Origin: Candidatus Woesearchaeota archaeon
Lineage (GTDB): Archaea; Nanobdellota; Nanobdellia; Woesearchaeales; GW2011-AR4
Length of the DNA: 35,079 nucleotides
Assembly (NCBI GenBank): GCA_016192985.1
Contig: JACPTC010000015.1
Location: forward strand, 1-35,079
Reading direction: 5' to 3'
Shown: piece after piece, positions 27,035 to 35,079 of the stretch
How the letters are laid out: each line of letters starts with the position of its first letter
Position numbering within the stretch: the stretch's first letter is position 1
Translations under genes and position numbers: made by a program
The notes under the pieces: generated by a model
Told to the model about the DNA's origin: nothing
The model's database searches: none
The model's input: the letters and a program-made list of their open reading frames with translations, nothing else

Positions 27035-27468
27035 TTATACAAATACCTAAAAAAGATTCTATTATCTTTGAGTATATTCCACACAATAATAAACTTAAGC
27101 CTATGGCTAATATAAAATTCCAGTATGCTGGAAATAAAGAAATATATTTTCCCGCGCTTATAGACTCTGGCGCTGATAAAAGTTGTTCATTTGTGTCAAT
27201 TGGCAAAAAATTGGGCATTGATTTCACCGATTATGATAGGCAAAAAGACATAGCATTTGGGCTGAATGGAAAAGGCGTGCCAGGTTATATTGCTCCTCTA
27301 TCCTTCTGGATAGGGAATAATTGTGTTACAGCTGAGATTGCATGGCTAAACATAAAATTTGATCCACAAAGACACTACTTTTTCTTGTTGGGTAGGGAGA
27401 TTATCTTTGAGCAGTTTGATATAGTGTTTCAGGAGCATCAAAAAAGAATTATATTCAGAAAAGTATAA
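27031..27468 (+). CDS. Retropepsin-like aspartyl protease
   Basis: FPALIDSGADKSC and FFLLGREIIFEQFDIVF; 4-bp overlap with the DUF5678 gene. Confidence 0.75.
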   Translation: MIIQIPKKDSIIFEYIPHNNKLKPMANIKFQYAGNKEIYFPALIDSGADKSCSFVSIGKKLGIDFTDYDRQKDIAFGLNGKGVPGYIAPLSFWIGNNCVTAEIAWLNIKFDPQRHYFFLLGREIIFEQFDIVFQEHQKRIIFRKV

Positions 27469-27501
27469 AAGCGTTTACATTTCATCAATCTAGCCGACAA
27501 A

Positions 27502-27672
27502 ATGCTCTCTCTCAACAAAAAGCTCCAAGAAATCGGAGACAAAAACACTTTGGAAAAGCAAAAAATAGAGCAGGAAATCAGAAAAACAGACAATGAAATA
27601 GACGAATTAGTCTATCAACTTTACGGAATAACCGAAGAGGAAAAGAAAATAATTGAAGAGAGCTTGAAGTAA
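27502..27672 (+). pseudogene. C-terminal remnant of a Type IIG RM / N6-adenine DNA methylase (copy 1)
   Basis: NLADKMLSLNKKLQEIGDKNTLEKQKIEQEIRKTDNEIDELVYQLYGITEEEKKIIEESLK*. Confidence 0.75.
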
Positions 27673-28035
27673 TTATGCATTTTTAGCAGACACTGCTAGC
27701 CCTTTCATTGACGATGAAGATTTAAAATCTTGTTTAATATCTTCTTTGTCTCTAATTTCGTTCTCAATAACTTCCCAATAAAACTCTATGAATTTTTTTA
27801 CCTCTGGATTTTTTACATTCAGCTTATACAATTTAATCTTTGAGATTTTTCTTGTAGGAATTACCCATTTATCTTTTACTAATTTTTTAATTAAAATCTT
27901 TACAGTTGAATATCCCGCTTCAGAATGTTTTGCTATTTCTTTTAGGGAGTAATCCAATTCGGAGTATGTTATTAAAAAATCCAGTACTTTGTTTTTTGGA
28001 GTGCCTCCTTGTTTTTTCAAAAATAGCGATTTCAT
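27673..28035 (-). CDS. Winged-HTH protein
   Basis: YSLKEIAKHSEAGYSTVKILIKKLVKDKWVIPTRKISKIKLYKLN. Confidence 0.7.
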   Translation of the reverse strand: MKSLFLKKQGGTPKNKVLDFLITYSELDYSLKEIAKHSEAGYSTVKILIKKLVKDKWVIPTRKISKIKLYKLNVKNPEVKKFIEFYWEVIENEIRDKEDIKQDFKSSSSMKGLAVSAKNA

Positions 28036-28264
28036 TTCAACACCTCTTTTTATTTAATGCCCAATCTCACTCTCTTTTTTAGGAGTTATTAAAGGTAAGG
28101 TACATTAGTTATATTATCAATATTACTTAGGTTATTTTAATTATATTTAAATGTTTTCATTTTTAGCCATATAAGTTTATAAAATTAGCCTTATAAAGCT
28201 TAAAAAATACCACAAGATTTATAAATTGTTGCATTATACACAATAGATTTTGTTTGCATTAAAC

Positions 28265-28591
28265 ATGGTAAAAGTTAAAAGAAGTGAATATATTATTATA
28301 AGCAGAGCAGTATGCAGAACTCTCTTCAAAGCAGGTTGTTTTGGTAAAGGCTCACTTTATCTTGATAATTTGGCGAAAGGTGCTACAGATAGAGAATTCT
28401 CAAAATTGCAAATTACTAAGGACAAAGTAGAAATTGTAGTTGAAGCATTAGTCAAACAGAAAATCTGCGGCAAAAAGAAAAAAAAGCATGGTTGGAAATA
28501 TTATTTAAACATGGATCGTCTTGACAAAATAAATGAGATAATTAAAGAAATTGGCAGTAATTCAACAATTCCAATATTGTTAATGTTATAA
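28265..28591 (+). CDS. wHTH-like protein
   Basis: Listed ORF starts at 28250; MVKVKRSEYIIISRAVCRTL is the likely start. Confidence 0.55.
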   Translation: MVKVKRSEYIIISRAVCRTLFKAGCFGKGSLYLDNLAKGATDREFSKLQITKDKVEIVVEALVKQKICGKKKKKHGWKYYLNMDRLDKINEIIKEIGSNSTIPILLML

Positions 28592-28678
28592 ACAGACAAC
28601 GAAATAGACGAATTGGTCTATCAATTATACGGAATAACAGAAGAGGAAAAAGGAATTATTGAGGAGAGTTTGAAATGA
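28592..28678 (+). pseudogene. C-terminal remnant of a Type IIG RM enzyme (copy 2)
   Basis: TDNEIDELVYQLYGITEEEKGIIEESLK*, nearly identical to the end of copy 1. Confidence 0.75.
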
Positions 28679-28719
28679 AAAATGGGTTTTAAAATCGAAA
28701 CATTTAAATAGTTCTAAGA

Positions 28720-28735
28720 TGTAACATACGTTACA
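28720..28735. promoter_or_regulatory. Palindromic operator TGTAAC-ATAC-GTTACA
   Basis: Between TATA-like CATTTAAATA and the 28738 ATG. Confidence 0.7.
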
Positions 28736-28737
28736 AA

Positions 28738-29319
28738 ATGAAACCGATTGTTACAAAAAAGTTACTTACGTTCTATATAGAAACCGCTAGGCAGAGAACG
28801 TGGAGCGTGTTTCTGAGATATCCTGAAAAAGAGTTCAGCCTTTCTGATATTGCAAAAGAAGCTGGTGTGGCAAAAGCCCATATAGGAGAGATTCTAAATG
28901 AATTTTACTCTCTAGGGTTAATAAATATTGTTAAATTGAGCAAAATATGGAGAATAAAAGCTAACCAACAAAGCCCAGAATTTATAAAGAGCAAGATAAT
29001 CTACAATCTCAATTTTGTTTATCAAAGCAGCTTGGTGGAATTTCTTAACGAGCGCTTCAACAATCCTAAAACAATAATCCTATTCGGAAGCTTTAGAAAA
29101 GGAGATGATATCTCAACTTCAGATATAGACATTGCAATAGAAACTGACGAAGTTTATGAATATAAAACAGTAACCACAAAAGAATTAATTGAATTTGAGA
29201 AATTAATCAATAGAAAAATCCAAATACACATATTCAATAGAAAAAATGTAGATATCAATGTGTTTAATAATATAGCAAATGGGATTATTCTACAAGGATT
29301 TTTAGAGGTAAAACCATGA
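28738..29319 (+). CDS. HTH-fused minimal nucleotidyltransferase (MNT antitoxin-like)
   Basis: FSLSDIAKEAGVAKAHIGEILNEFYSLGLI plus TIILFGSFRKGDDISTSDIDIAIET. Confidence 0.87.
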   Translation: MKPIVTKKLLTFYIETARQRTWSVFLRYPEKEFSLSDIAKEAGVAKAHIGEILNEFYSLGLINIVKLSKIWRIKANQQSPEFIKSKIIYNLNFVYQSSLVEFLNERFNNPKTIILFGSFRKGDDISTSDIDIAIETDEVYEYKTVTTKELIEFEKLINRKIQIHIFNRKNVDINVFNNIANGIILQGFLEVKP

Positions 29320-29741
29320 GGAAAGAAGCAATTGAAATGTATGTTAATACCGACCAAATTAGGATAAGACATCCAGACAAAGAGAGGGTTAAATCTATAT
29401 TAGAATCAGCTAAGATAAATGCAAAGATTGCAAAAAATGTTCCTTTAGATAATGATAGCGCCACACTTGTATTCAGAGAAATTTATGAATCAATAAGGCA
29501 ATTAGGGGATGCTAAATTGTGGATGTTGGGTTATGAGCCAAGAAACCATGAGGTTTGCATGGAAATCCTTAAAGAGTCCAGCATCAAAGAAAAATTAATG
29601 CTAAACTATCTTTCAAGATTTAAAAGGATAAGAAACGATGCAAACTATAGGGGTTTTAAGGTTACTATTTGTCAAGCAAAAGAAGTAATTGATTTTTGGG
29701 ATAAGTGCTCAAATGATATCATTAAAGAAATTTTAATATAG
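29316..29741 (+). CDS. HEPN-domain protein (toxin-like)
   Basis: FKRIRNDANYRGFKVT HEPN C-terminal helix; 4-bp overlap with MNT. Confidence 0.8.
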   Translation: MRKEAIEMYVNTDQIRIRHPDKERVKSILESAKINAKIAKNVPLDNDSATLVFREIYESIRQLGDAKLWMLGYEPRNHEVCMEILKESSIKEKLMLNYLSRFKRIRNDANYRGFKVTICQAKEVIDFWDKCSNDIIKEILI

Positions 29742-29742
29742 C

Positions 29743-29838
29743 ATGACCAATCTATCCGACAAGCTCCCATCCCTAAACAAAAAACTCCAAGATTTGAGCT
29801 TCTGCGAAAATAATTTAATTCACTTTCAAAAACTATAA
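29743..29838 (+). pseudogene. Internal remnant of a Type IIG RM C-terminal tail (copy 3)
   Basis: MTNLSDKLPSLNKKLQDL aligns with NLADKMLSLNKKLQEI of copy 1. Confidence 0.6.
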
Positions 29839-29865
29839 AAACTATTAAAAAACTCATTTATTAAC

Positions 29866-30150
29866 ATGAAAAACCTGTTGTGGTATCTCGTAGCAGGCAC
29901 CAGAGGAGGAGAAACAAGAGGGAAAATCATCGATTTGTTAAGGAAAAAACCATCTAATTCCAATAAGATCGCAGAGATTCTGAAATTTGATTACAAAACA
30001 GTAAAGCATCATATCAAGGTGCTTGAGAAAAACAACATAATCACTGCTATAAACAAGGGGAAATATGGCGCTGTTTATTTCCTGTCAGAGTTCATGGAGC
30101 AAAATATCAAAACCTTTGATGAAATCTGGGTGCAATTTGGGAAAAAGTAG
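29866..30150 (+). CDS. ArsR-like winged-HTH regulator
   Basis: NSNKIAEILKFDYKTVKHHIKVLEKNNIITAINKGKYGAVYFLSE. Confidence 0.8.
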   Translation: MKNLLWYLVAGTRGGETRGKIIDLLRKKPSNSNKIAEILKFDYKTVKHHIKVLEKNNIITAINKGKYGAVYFLSEFMEQNIKTFDEIWVQFGKK

Positions 30151-30154
30151 ATAA

Positions 30155-30463
30155 ATGACACCATTTCCAAGCTTAATTATGGCAATCTTAATGGGCATCA
30201 CCACAGCTTTGACTTTTATATCTGCATTATTTCTTGCAGCGTTGATACATATCTATACAAAGAATCTAAAAAAAATTAAGTCAAAATTTACAATTGGCTT
30301 ATTCGTGTTTGCTGCGCTATTTTTATTGCAAAACACGGTTTCATTATATTTTTATTTTACAATGATGGATTATTACGCGCCACAAGTTGGGCTGCATGTT
30401 TTTATTTTTACACTATTGCAGACCATAGCATTTTTTGTGTTGCTAAAGCTTACATGGGAATAA
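30155..30463 (+). CDS. Three-TM membrane protein
   Basis: 102 aa hydrophobic ORF immediately after the ArsR-like gene. Confidence 0.6.
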   Translation: MTPFPSLIMAILMGITTALTFISALFLAALIHIYTKNLKKIKSKFTIGLFVFAALFLLQNTVSLYFYFTMMDYYAPQVGLHVFIFTLLQTIAFFVLLKLTWE

Positions 30464-30475
30464 AAAGGTGAGAAA

Positions 30476-31162
30476 ATGAGGAATAATTTTTTTGCTGTTT
30501 TACCAATTATTTTGATTTTAGTTGCTGTTGGATGCGCAAAACCAGCTGAAAAAAGCATGATTGGGAAAGAAGGGGTAAGCGTCAAAGACGAATCTGCAAC
30601 AAAACAACCAACGGAAGAATCTGCAAATGAGGCAGAGCCTGTGGCAAATCCTGAAAGCATGGAGAAAGAGGATTTGACCGAAAGAGCTGTCATGCCGAAC
30701 GAAGACGCAACTGAGAGCAGTCAAGCGCAGAATGCTGAAGAAAGCGCTACAGAAGCCACTTTCGAGCAAAGCACTGTGCCATCACAACAGGCTTACACAG
30801 GAAAAGTTTTGGCAGGCAGTGAATCCACAAAATACCTAGATTTCAACAAGCCTGATTACCAAAAAGCGTTAAAGGAAAAGAAAAAAATATTGCTCTATTT
30901 TTATGCAAACTGGTGCCCTATATGCAAGCGTGAGCAGCCTGACACATTTGCTGCATTTAGCCAAGTAAAAGATCCGGATTTAATAGGCTTCAGGGTGAAT
31001 TACCGTGATTCAGACACAGATGCCGATGAAGAGGCGCTGGCAAAAGAATTTGGGGTTAGCTACCAGCATACAAAAGTGATTTTGAAAAATGGTCAAAGAG
31101 CCGGCAAATTTCCAGATTCATGGGACAAGCAAAGGTATTTGGAGGAGCTTGCAAAGATTTGA
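30476..31162 (+). CDS. Thioredoxin-like lipoprotein
   Basis: Lipobox VAVGC, acidic linker, YANWCPICKREQPDTF. Confidence 0.87.
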   Translation: MRNNFFAVLPIILILVAVGCAKPAEKSMIGKEGVSVKDESATKQPTEESANEAEPVANPESMEKEDLTERAVMPNEDATESSQAQNAEESATEATFEQSTVPSQQAYTGKVLAGSESTKYLDFNKPDYQKALKEKKKILLYFYANWCPICKREQPDTFAAFSQVKDPDLIGFRVNYRDSDTDADEEALAKEFGVSYQHTKVILKNGQRAGKFPDSWDKQRYLEELAKI

Positions 31163-31187
31163 TTATATTTGTTTTTTTATAATTAAA

Positions 31188-31544
31188 ATGGAAATACTAA
31201 CAAAACCAGAGCCATCAAATGTTGATACCATTTTTACATCTATCGTGCAAAAAATGCTGAAGGAACGAGGGGTTACTGAAGCGAAAATGTTTGGTGCTTC
31301 AGGCCTAAAAATTGACAGAAAGATGTTTCTCATGTCGGTGAAAGGTGAACTTATCATAAAGCTTCCAAAAGAGCGAGTAAATATCCTCATTGCCTCAAAG
31401 CAAGGGAAATATTTTTATCATCTATTTGACAAGAGTCGTCTTATGAAAGAGTGGGTTTCAATAGGACATAAATATAAAAGTAATTGGCTCAAACTTGCTC
31501 AAGAGGCAAAAGATTTCGTAGCATCAACACAAAAAACTCATTAA
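31188..31544 (+). CDS. TfoX N-terminal-domain protein
   Basis: KMFGASGLKIDRKMFLMSVKGELIIKLPKERV...LMKEWVSI. Confidence 0.75.
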   Translation: MEILTKPEPSNVDTIFTSIVQKMLKERGVTEAKMFGASGLKIDRKMFLMSVKGELIIKLPKERVNILIASKQGKYFYHLFDKSRLMKEWVSIGHKYKSNWLKLAQEAKDFVASTQKTH

Positions 31545-31566
31545 AAAATAAATCAAAAAATAAAAA

Positions 31567-32268
31567 ATGGTAGAAACAAGCATAGTAGTTGCCTTTATTG
31601 CAGGCATTGTATCTTTTGTCAGCCCTTGTGTTTTGCCATTGATTCCTGGATTTTTAGCCTATCTTTCTGGGACATCAACAGGGCAGCAAGGCGCAAGATT
31701 AAAAGTTTTTTTGAATAGTGTAGCTTTTGTTTTAGGCTTTTCAGTTATTTTTGCTTTGCTTGGAGTTTTGCTGAATACAATACTTGAAAGAGTTTCTTAT
31801 AATGTGCAGACATGGCTTTCAAGAATAGGCGGAATTATAATTATTTTATTTGCTTTGTATATTTTGGGATTAATAAAAATAAGCTTTCTGGAAAGAGAGC
31901 ACAAGTTGGCTGTGAAGAAAAAGTTCAGCATAACTTATGTTACATCATTTGTCTTTGGAGCAGCTTTTGCAGTTGGCTGGACCCCATGCGTCAGCGCTAT
32001 CCTTGGCAGCATATTTGCTTTGGCGGTTACAAATCCAGGCTCTGCGTTCATCTTGCTTATGTCTTATGCGCTTGGATTAGGCATACCCTTCCTGATTGTA
32101 GGCTTGTTTACAACACAGGCAACTAACTTGATAAACAAATCTGCTACGGTTTTGAAATATTTCAACATTATTGTTGGTATTTTATTGCTGATATTGGGAA
32201 TACTTGTATTTACAAATAAATTGAATGTAGTGGCAAATTTGTTTTTTGCATCTTGGCTTCTTCAATAA
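31567..32268 (+). CDS. ccdA: CcdA-type thiol:disulfide interchange membrane protein
   Basis: VSPCVLPLIPGFLAYLSG and VGWTPCVSAILGSIF. Confidence 0.92.
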   Translation: MVETSIVVAFIAGIVSFVSPCVLPLIPGFLAYLSGTSTGQQGARLKVFLNSVAFVLGFSVIFALLGVLLNTILERVSYNVQTWLSRIGGIIIILFALYILGLIKISFLEREHKLAVKKKFSITYVTSFVFGAAFAVGWTPCVSAILGSIFALAVTNPGSAFILLMSYALGLGIPFLIVGLFTTQATNLINKSATVLKYFNIIVGILLLILGILVFTNKLNVVANLFFASWLLQ

Positions 32269-32292
32269 AATTAATAAACTAAGCATGAAAAT

Positions 32293-33411
32293 ATGAAAAA
32301 GCCCAATTTTATTGAAAGGTTCATTAAAAAGCCGTTTTTGACAGTTTTTGTTGTGATTTTGGTAGCGGCAGCCATCCTTTACATTGAATATCAAAAGCCG
32401 GATATAAGCAATGCCAAGCCTGAAAAAACTGATGCTCAAAAAGATTTGAAGTACCCAATAGCGCCTGATTTTGTTGGCATTGGAAGATGGATTAACTCAG
32501 AGCCTCTGAAGATTGAGCAGTTAAGGGGCAAGGTTGTTCTTGTTGATTTCTGGACTTACACATGCATCAACTGCATAAGGACGCTGCCTTACTTAAAGGA
32601 ATGGGATAAGAAATACCGTGATAAAGGGCTTGTAATTGTTGGAGTCCATACTCCAGAGTTTGAGTTTGAGAAAAAATATGAAAATGTGCTGAAAGCAGTC
32701 AATGACTACCAATTGAAATATGCTGTTGCCCAAGACAACAACTATGCAACATGGAGCGTTTACCAAAACAGGTACTGGCCGCACAAGTTTTTGATTGATG
32801 TGGATGGCTATATAAGATATGACCATATTGGGGAAGGGGCATATGACGAAACTGAGAAGATGATACAACTGCTGCTGAAGGAAAGAATGGAAAGATTAAA
32901 CAAAAAAAACGGGATTAATGTAAACATAACTAAACCATCGGATATGCCAGAATTTCAGAAGATAGGCACGCCTGAAATATATTTTGGATACCAGTTTGAC
33001 AGGGGCAACCTTGGCTACCAAGGATTGAAGCCGGACAGCACAACGGATTTTAAAATTTCCCCCTCTCCTTATAAAAACTATGTTTACCTATCCGGAAAAT
33101 GGAAATATAGTATAGACAACATGGAGCTTGTAAGCGACGAAGGCGAGATTCTATTGATTTTTGAGGCCAAAAAGGTCAATATAGTGGCAGGCTCTGAAAA
33201 TGGCTCTGACGCCTATGTTTATCTTGACAACAACCCATTGAACGAAAAAAACAAGGGCAATGATGTTCAGCTGAATGCAAATTTCAGCGTTTCAAAAATA
33301 AATGAGTTCAAGCTCTACAATCTCGTGTCCGCTGGAAATTATGGGACACATGCCCTTGACATAGCTGCAGTAGGCAAAGGTTTCAAGATTTATACATTTA
33401 CTTTTGGGTGA
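32293..33411 (+). CDS. DipZ/TlpA-like membrane-anchored thioredoxin
   Basis: DFWTYTCINCIRTLPYLKEW, GVHTPEFEFEK, WPHKFLIDVDGYIRYDHIGEGAYDETE. Confidence 0.9.
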   Translation: MKKPNFIERFIKKPFLTVFVVILVAAAILYIEYQKPDISNAKPEKTDAQKDLKYPIAPDFVGIGRWINSEPLKIEQLRGKVVLVDFWTYTCINCIRTLPYLKEWDKKYRDKGLVIVGVHTPEFEFEKKYENVLKAVNDYQLKYAVAQDNNYATWSVYQNRYWPHKFLIDVDGYIRYDHIGEGAYDETEKMIQLLLKERMERLNKKNGINVNITKPSDMPEFQKIGTPEIYFGYQFDRGNLGYQGLKPDSTTDFKISPSPYKNYVYLSGKWKYSIDNMELVSDEGEILLIFEAKKVNIVAGSENGSDAYVYLDNNPLNEKNKGNDVQLNANFSVSKINEFKLYNLVSAGNYGTHALDIAAVGKGFKIYTFTFG

Positions 33412-33730
33412 AAATATTTTTTAGGATTTAATAAAATACAGTAATTTTAAAATGGTTAAGCTACTGTACACTTAATTATTGTTTTCCTGTTTTCTGCCTT
33501 TCCTCCTCGAATCTTCGAAGACCAGCAAGATAATTCCTTAAAAATTGCCATGAAAGATTTTTTTGATAGGCATCCAGAACTGAAAGAAAAAGAGTATATC
33601 ACCATAAAGATAATAAAGCCGTTTGAAGAATATAGATTAGTGTATTAATAAGATGGCAGTTATAAATTTGGAAAATAAGCAAAATATTGTTTCATGCTAT
33701 TCAAAATAATATGATAAGAACTGCGGTTAG

Positions 33731-34561
33731 TCACAATCTCTCATAAACCTTCTTCATCAACAAAGCATCTCCCTCAATACTCGGGCTTTCAGAAATCACA
33801 ACCCCTTTGACTTTAAAATCTTTCAATGCCTTGAGCAATTCTTGGTATTTTAAATCTGATTCTTTTAGATTCAAATGCCTTTTCTCGCCTTTTGGGCCGT
33901 ATGCAATTCCTGTGATGTGCATATGCATATTGTCCAATCCCCTTCTGCCAAGCTTTTTTTCAATTGCCTCCAGAATGCTCGCAAATTCCTCATAAGTGTT
34001 GTATTTTCCATTTGTTCTTGCATGGAAATGCGCAAAATCAACGCATGGCATGACATTGTCAAGCTCTTGGCTTAACTGTAAAATCTCGTCAACATTCCCA
34101 AATTGAGTTTCTTTTCCAGTTGTCTCTGGTCTTATCCAAATGTTGTTATTTTCTTTTTTCAGAGTTAAAACAATCTCTTTTAAATTTTGCTTTATTGTAT
34201 CATATACTTTCTTTGGCTCTTGCTCCATGTAAAATCCAGCATGGAAGCATACACTATATCCACTACATAAATTAGCTATTCTTGCAGAATTCAAAATCCT
34301 GCCAATGCTTGCCTTAATCTTTGCCTTTTCCAGAGAATTCAAGTTTATAAAATAAGGCGCGTGACACGTCAAAACAACGTTGCTTTCTTCTGCTGCTTTT
34401 TTGACTTCAGGAGATTTTTCTTTGGTTATGTTTACGCTTCTCACAAATTCCAGCTCCATTGCGCCTAAGCCAAGATTTCTAACATGCTTTATCCCGTCTA
34501 TAGTTGTGCGGGGGTTTGCGCTTAATGGTATACCAGCTGTGCCGAATAACAAATCTTTCAT
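33731..34561 (-). CDS. nfo: Endonuclease IV / AP endonuclease family 2
   Basis: CHAPYFINL, VCFHAGFY, IRPETTGK, PCVDFAHFHAR, MHITGIAYG, SESPSIEGDALLMK. Confidence 0.87.
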   Translation of the reverse strand: MKDLLFGTAGIPLSANPRTTIDGIKHVRNLGLGAMELEFVRSVNITKEKSPEVKKAAEESNVVLTCHAPYFINLNSLEKAKIKASIGRILNSARIANLCSGYSVCFHAGFYMEQEPKKVYDTIKQNLKEIVLTLKKENNNIWIRPETTGKETQFGNVDEILQLSQELDNVMPCVDFAHFHARTNGKYNTYEEFASILEAIEKKLGRRGLDNMHMHITGIAYGPKGEKRHLNLKESDLKYQELLKALKDFKVKGVVISESPSIEGDALLMKKVYERL

Positions 34562-34596
34562 TGAGAAAAGGTAGATTTTGTTGTTTTTAAAGTTTT

Positions 34597-34884
34597 TTAG
34601 TGCATATTGGATTTAATCAATTTTAACTCTGTAAATACTGGTTTTTCTACACAGTTTGGATAAAGAATACTAACAAACTTTTTGACATAAGAAGTATTTT
34701 CATGAATTTTTTTGGATTTTTCATCTCTAAATTCCATAAAATGAACAAAAGAAACATTGTCGTTAAGCTGATATGCTCCATAATAATGTGTTCCAGGCTC
34801 GTTTTTCAGTACAGAATTAATAAACTCTCTAATTGCTTTTTTTGCTTCATTTATTTCTTCTTTTTTAATCTTATACTTTACCAT
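34597..34884 (-). CDS. Antibiotic-biosynthesis-monooxygenase (ABM)-like protein
   Basis: GTHYYGAYQLNDNVSFVHFMEFRDEKSKKIH; start MVKYKIKKEE. Confidence 0.6.
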   Translation of the reverse strand: MVKYKIKKEEINEAKKAIREFINSVLKNEPGTHYYGAYQLNDNVSFVHFMEFRDEKSKKIHENTSYVKKFVSILYPNCVEKPVFTELKLIKSNMH

Positions 34885-34919
34885 TATACCTATCATTGTA
34901 TTAAAAAATAAAATTTCTA

Positions 34920-35079
34920 TTAAACCCAAACAGCCAAAATAGCACTCATAACTGCAAGCACCACCAAGTAATGCAATGTATTGATTATGTATAGCTTAAT
35001 CGGCTTGCCTTCCCACAAAACCATTCCAATTTGGGTGGTTGCCAAAAATCCTATCCAAACCCAAAATCCAAGAACAACG
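34920..35079 (-). CDS. DUF1761-like membrane protein, partial at right edge
   Basis: VLGFWVWIGFLATTQIGMVLWEGKPIKLYIINTLHYLVVLAVMSAILAVWV*. Confidence 0.7.
   Translation of the reverse strand, partial: VVLGFWVWIGFLATTQIGMVLWEGKPIKLYIINTLHYLVVLAVMSAILAVWV

Noticed and set aside
1-35079. CRISPR array, rRNA genes or transposase
   Set aside because: No regularly spaced repeats, rRNA-like sequence or transposase motif seen on reading.

Overview
AT-rich archaeal window, probably from a small-genome DPANN archaeon (Woesearchaeales/Pacearchaeales-like). The lineage is inferred from CarS, intron-bearing tRNAs, TATA-type promoters and short intergenic gaps; I could not run a search. Main content: a polar-lipid block (CarS, a double CDP-alcohol phosphatidyltransferase, a PssA fusion, a PmtA-like methyltransferase and Psd); a bacterial-type folate operon (folE-pabB-pabA-pabC-folP-folB-folK); two paralogous Ig/PKD-repeat surface proteins; a thiol-redox cluster (Trx lipoprotein, CcdA, DipZ-like Trx); an FTR1 permease; and a TA/defence-like accessory region with AbrB-RelE, a convergent Phd-like/RelE pair, DUF5678-retropepsin, HTH-MNT/HEPN and three copies of what looks like the C-terminal tail of a Type IIG restriction-modification enzyme. 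Two adjacent tRNA genes carry large insertions; the tRNA-Ile(GAT) appears to have both an anticodon-loop and a D-loop intron. Three short tandem duplications (4, 56 and 76 bp) each break an otherwise intact gene. Several palindromic operators sit next to TATA boxes.
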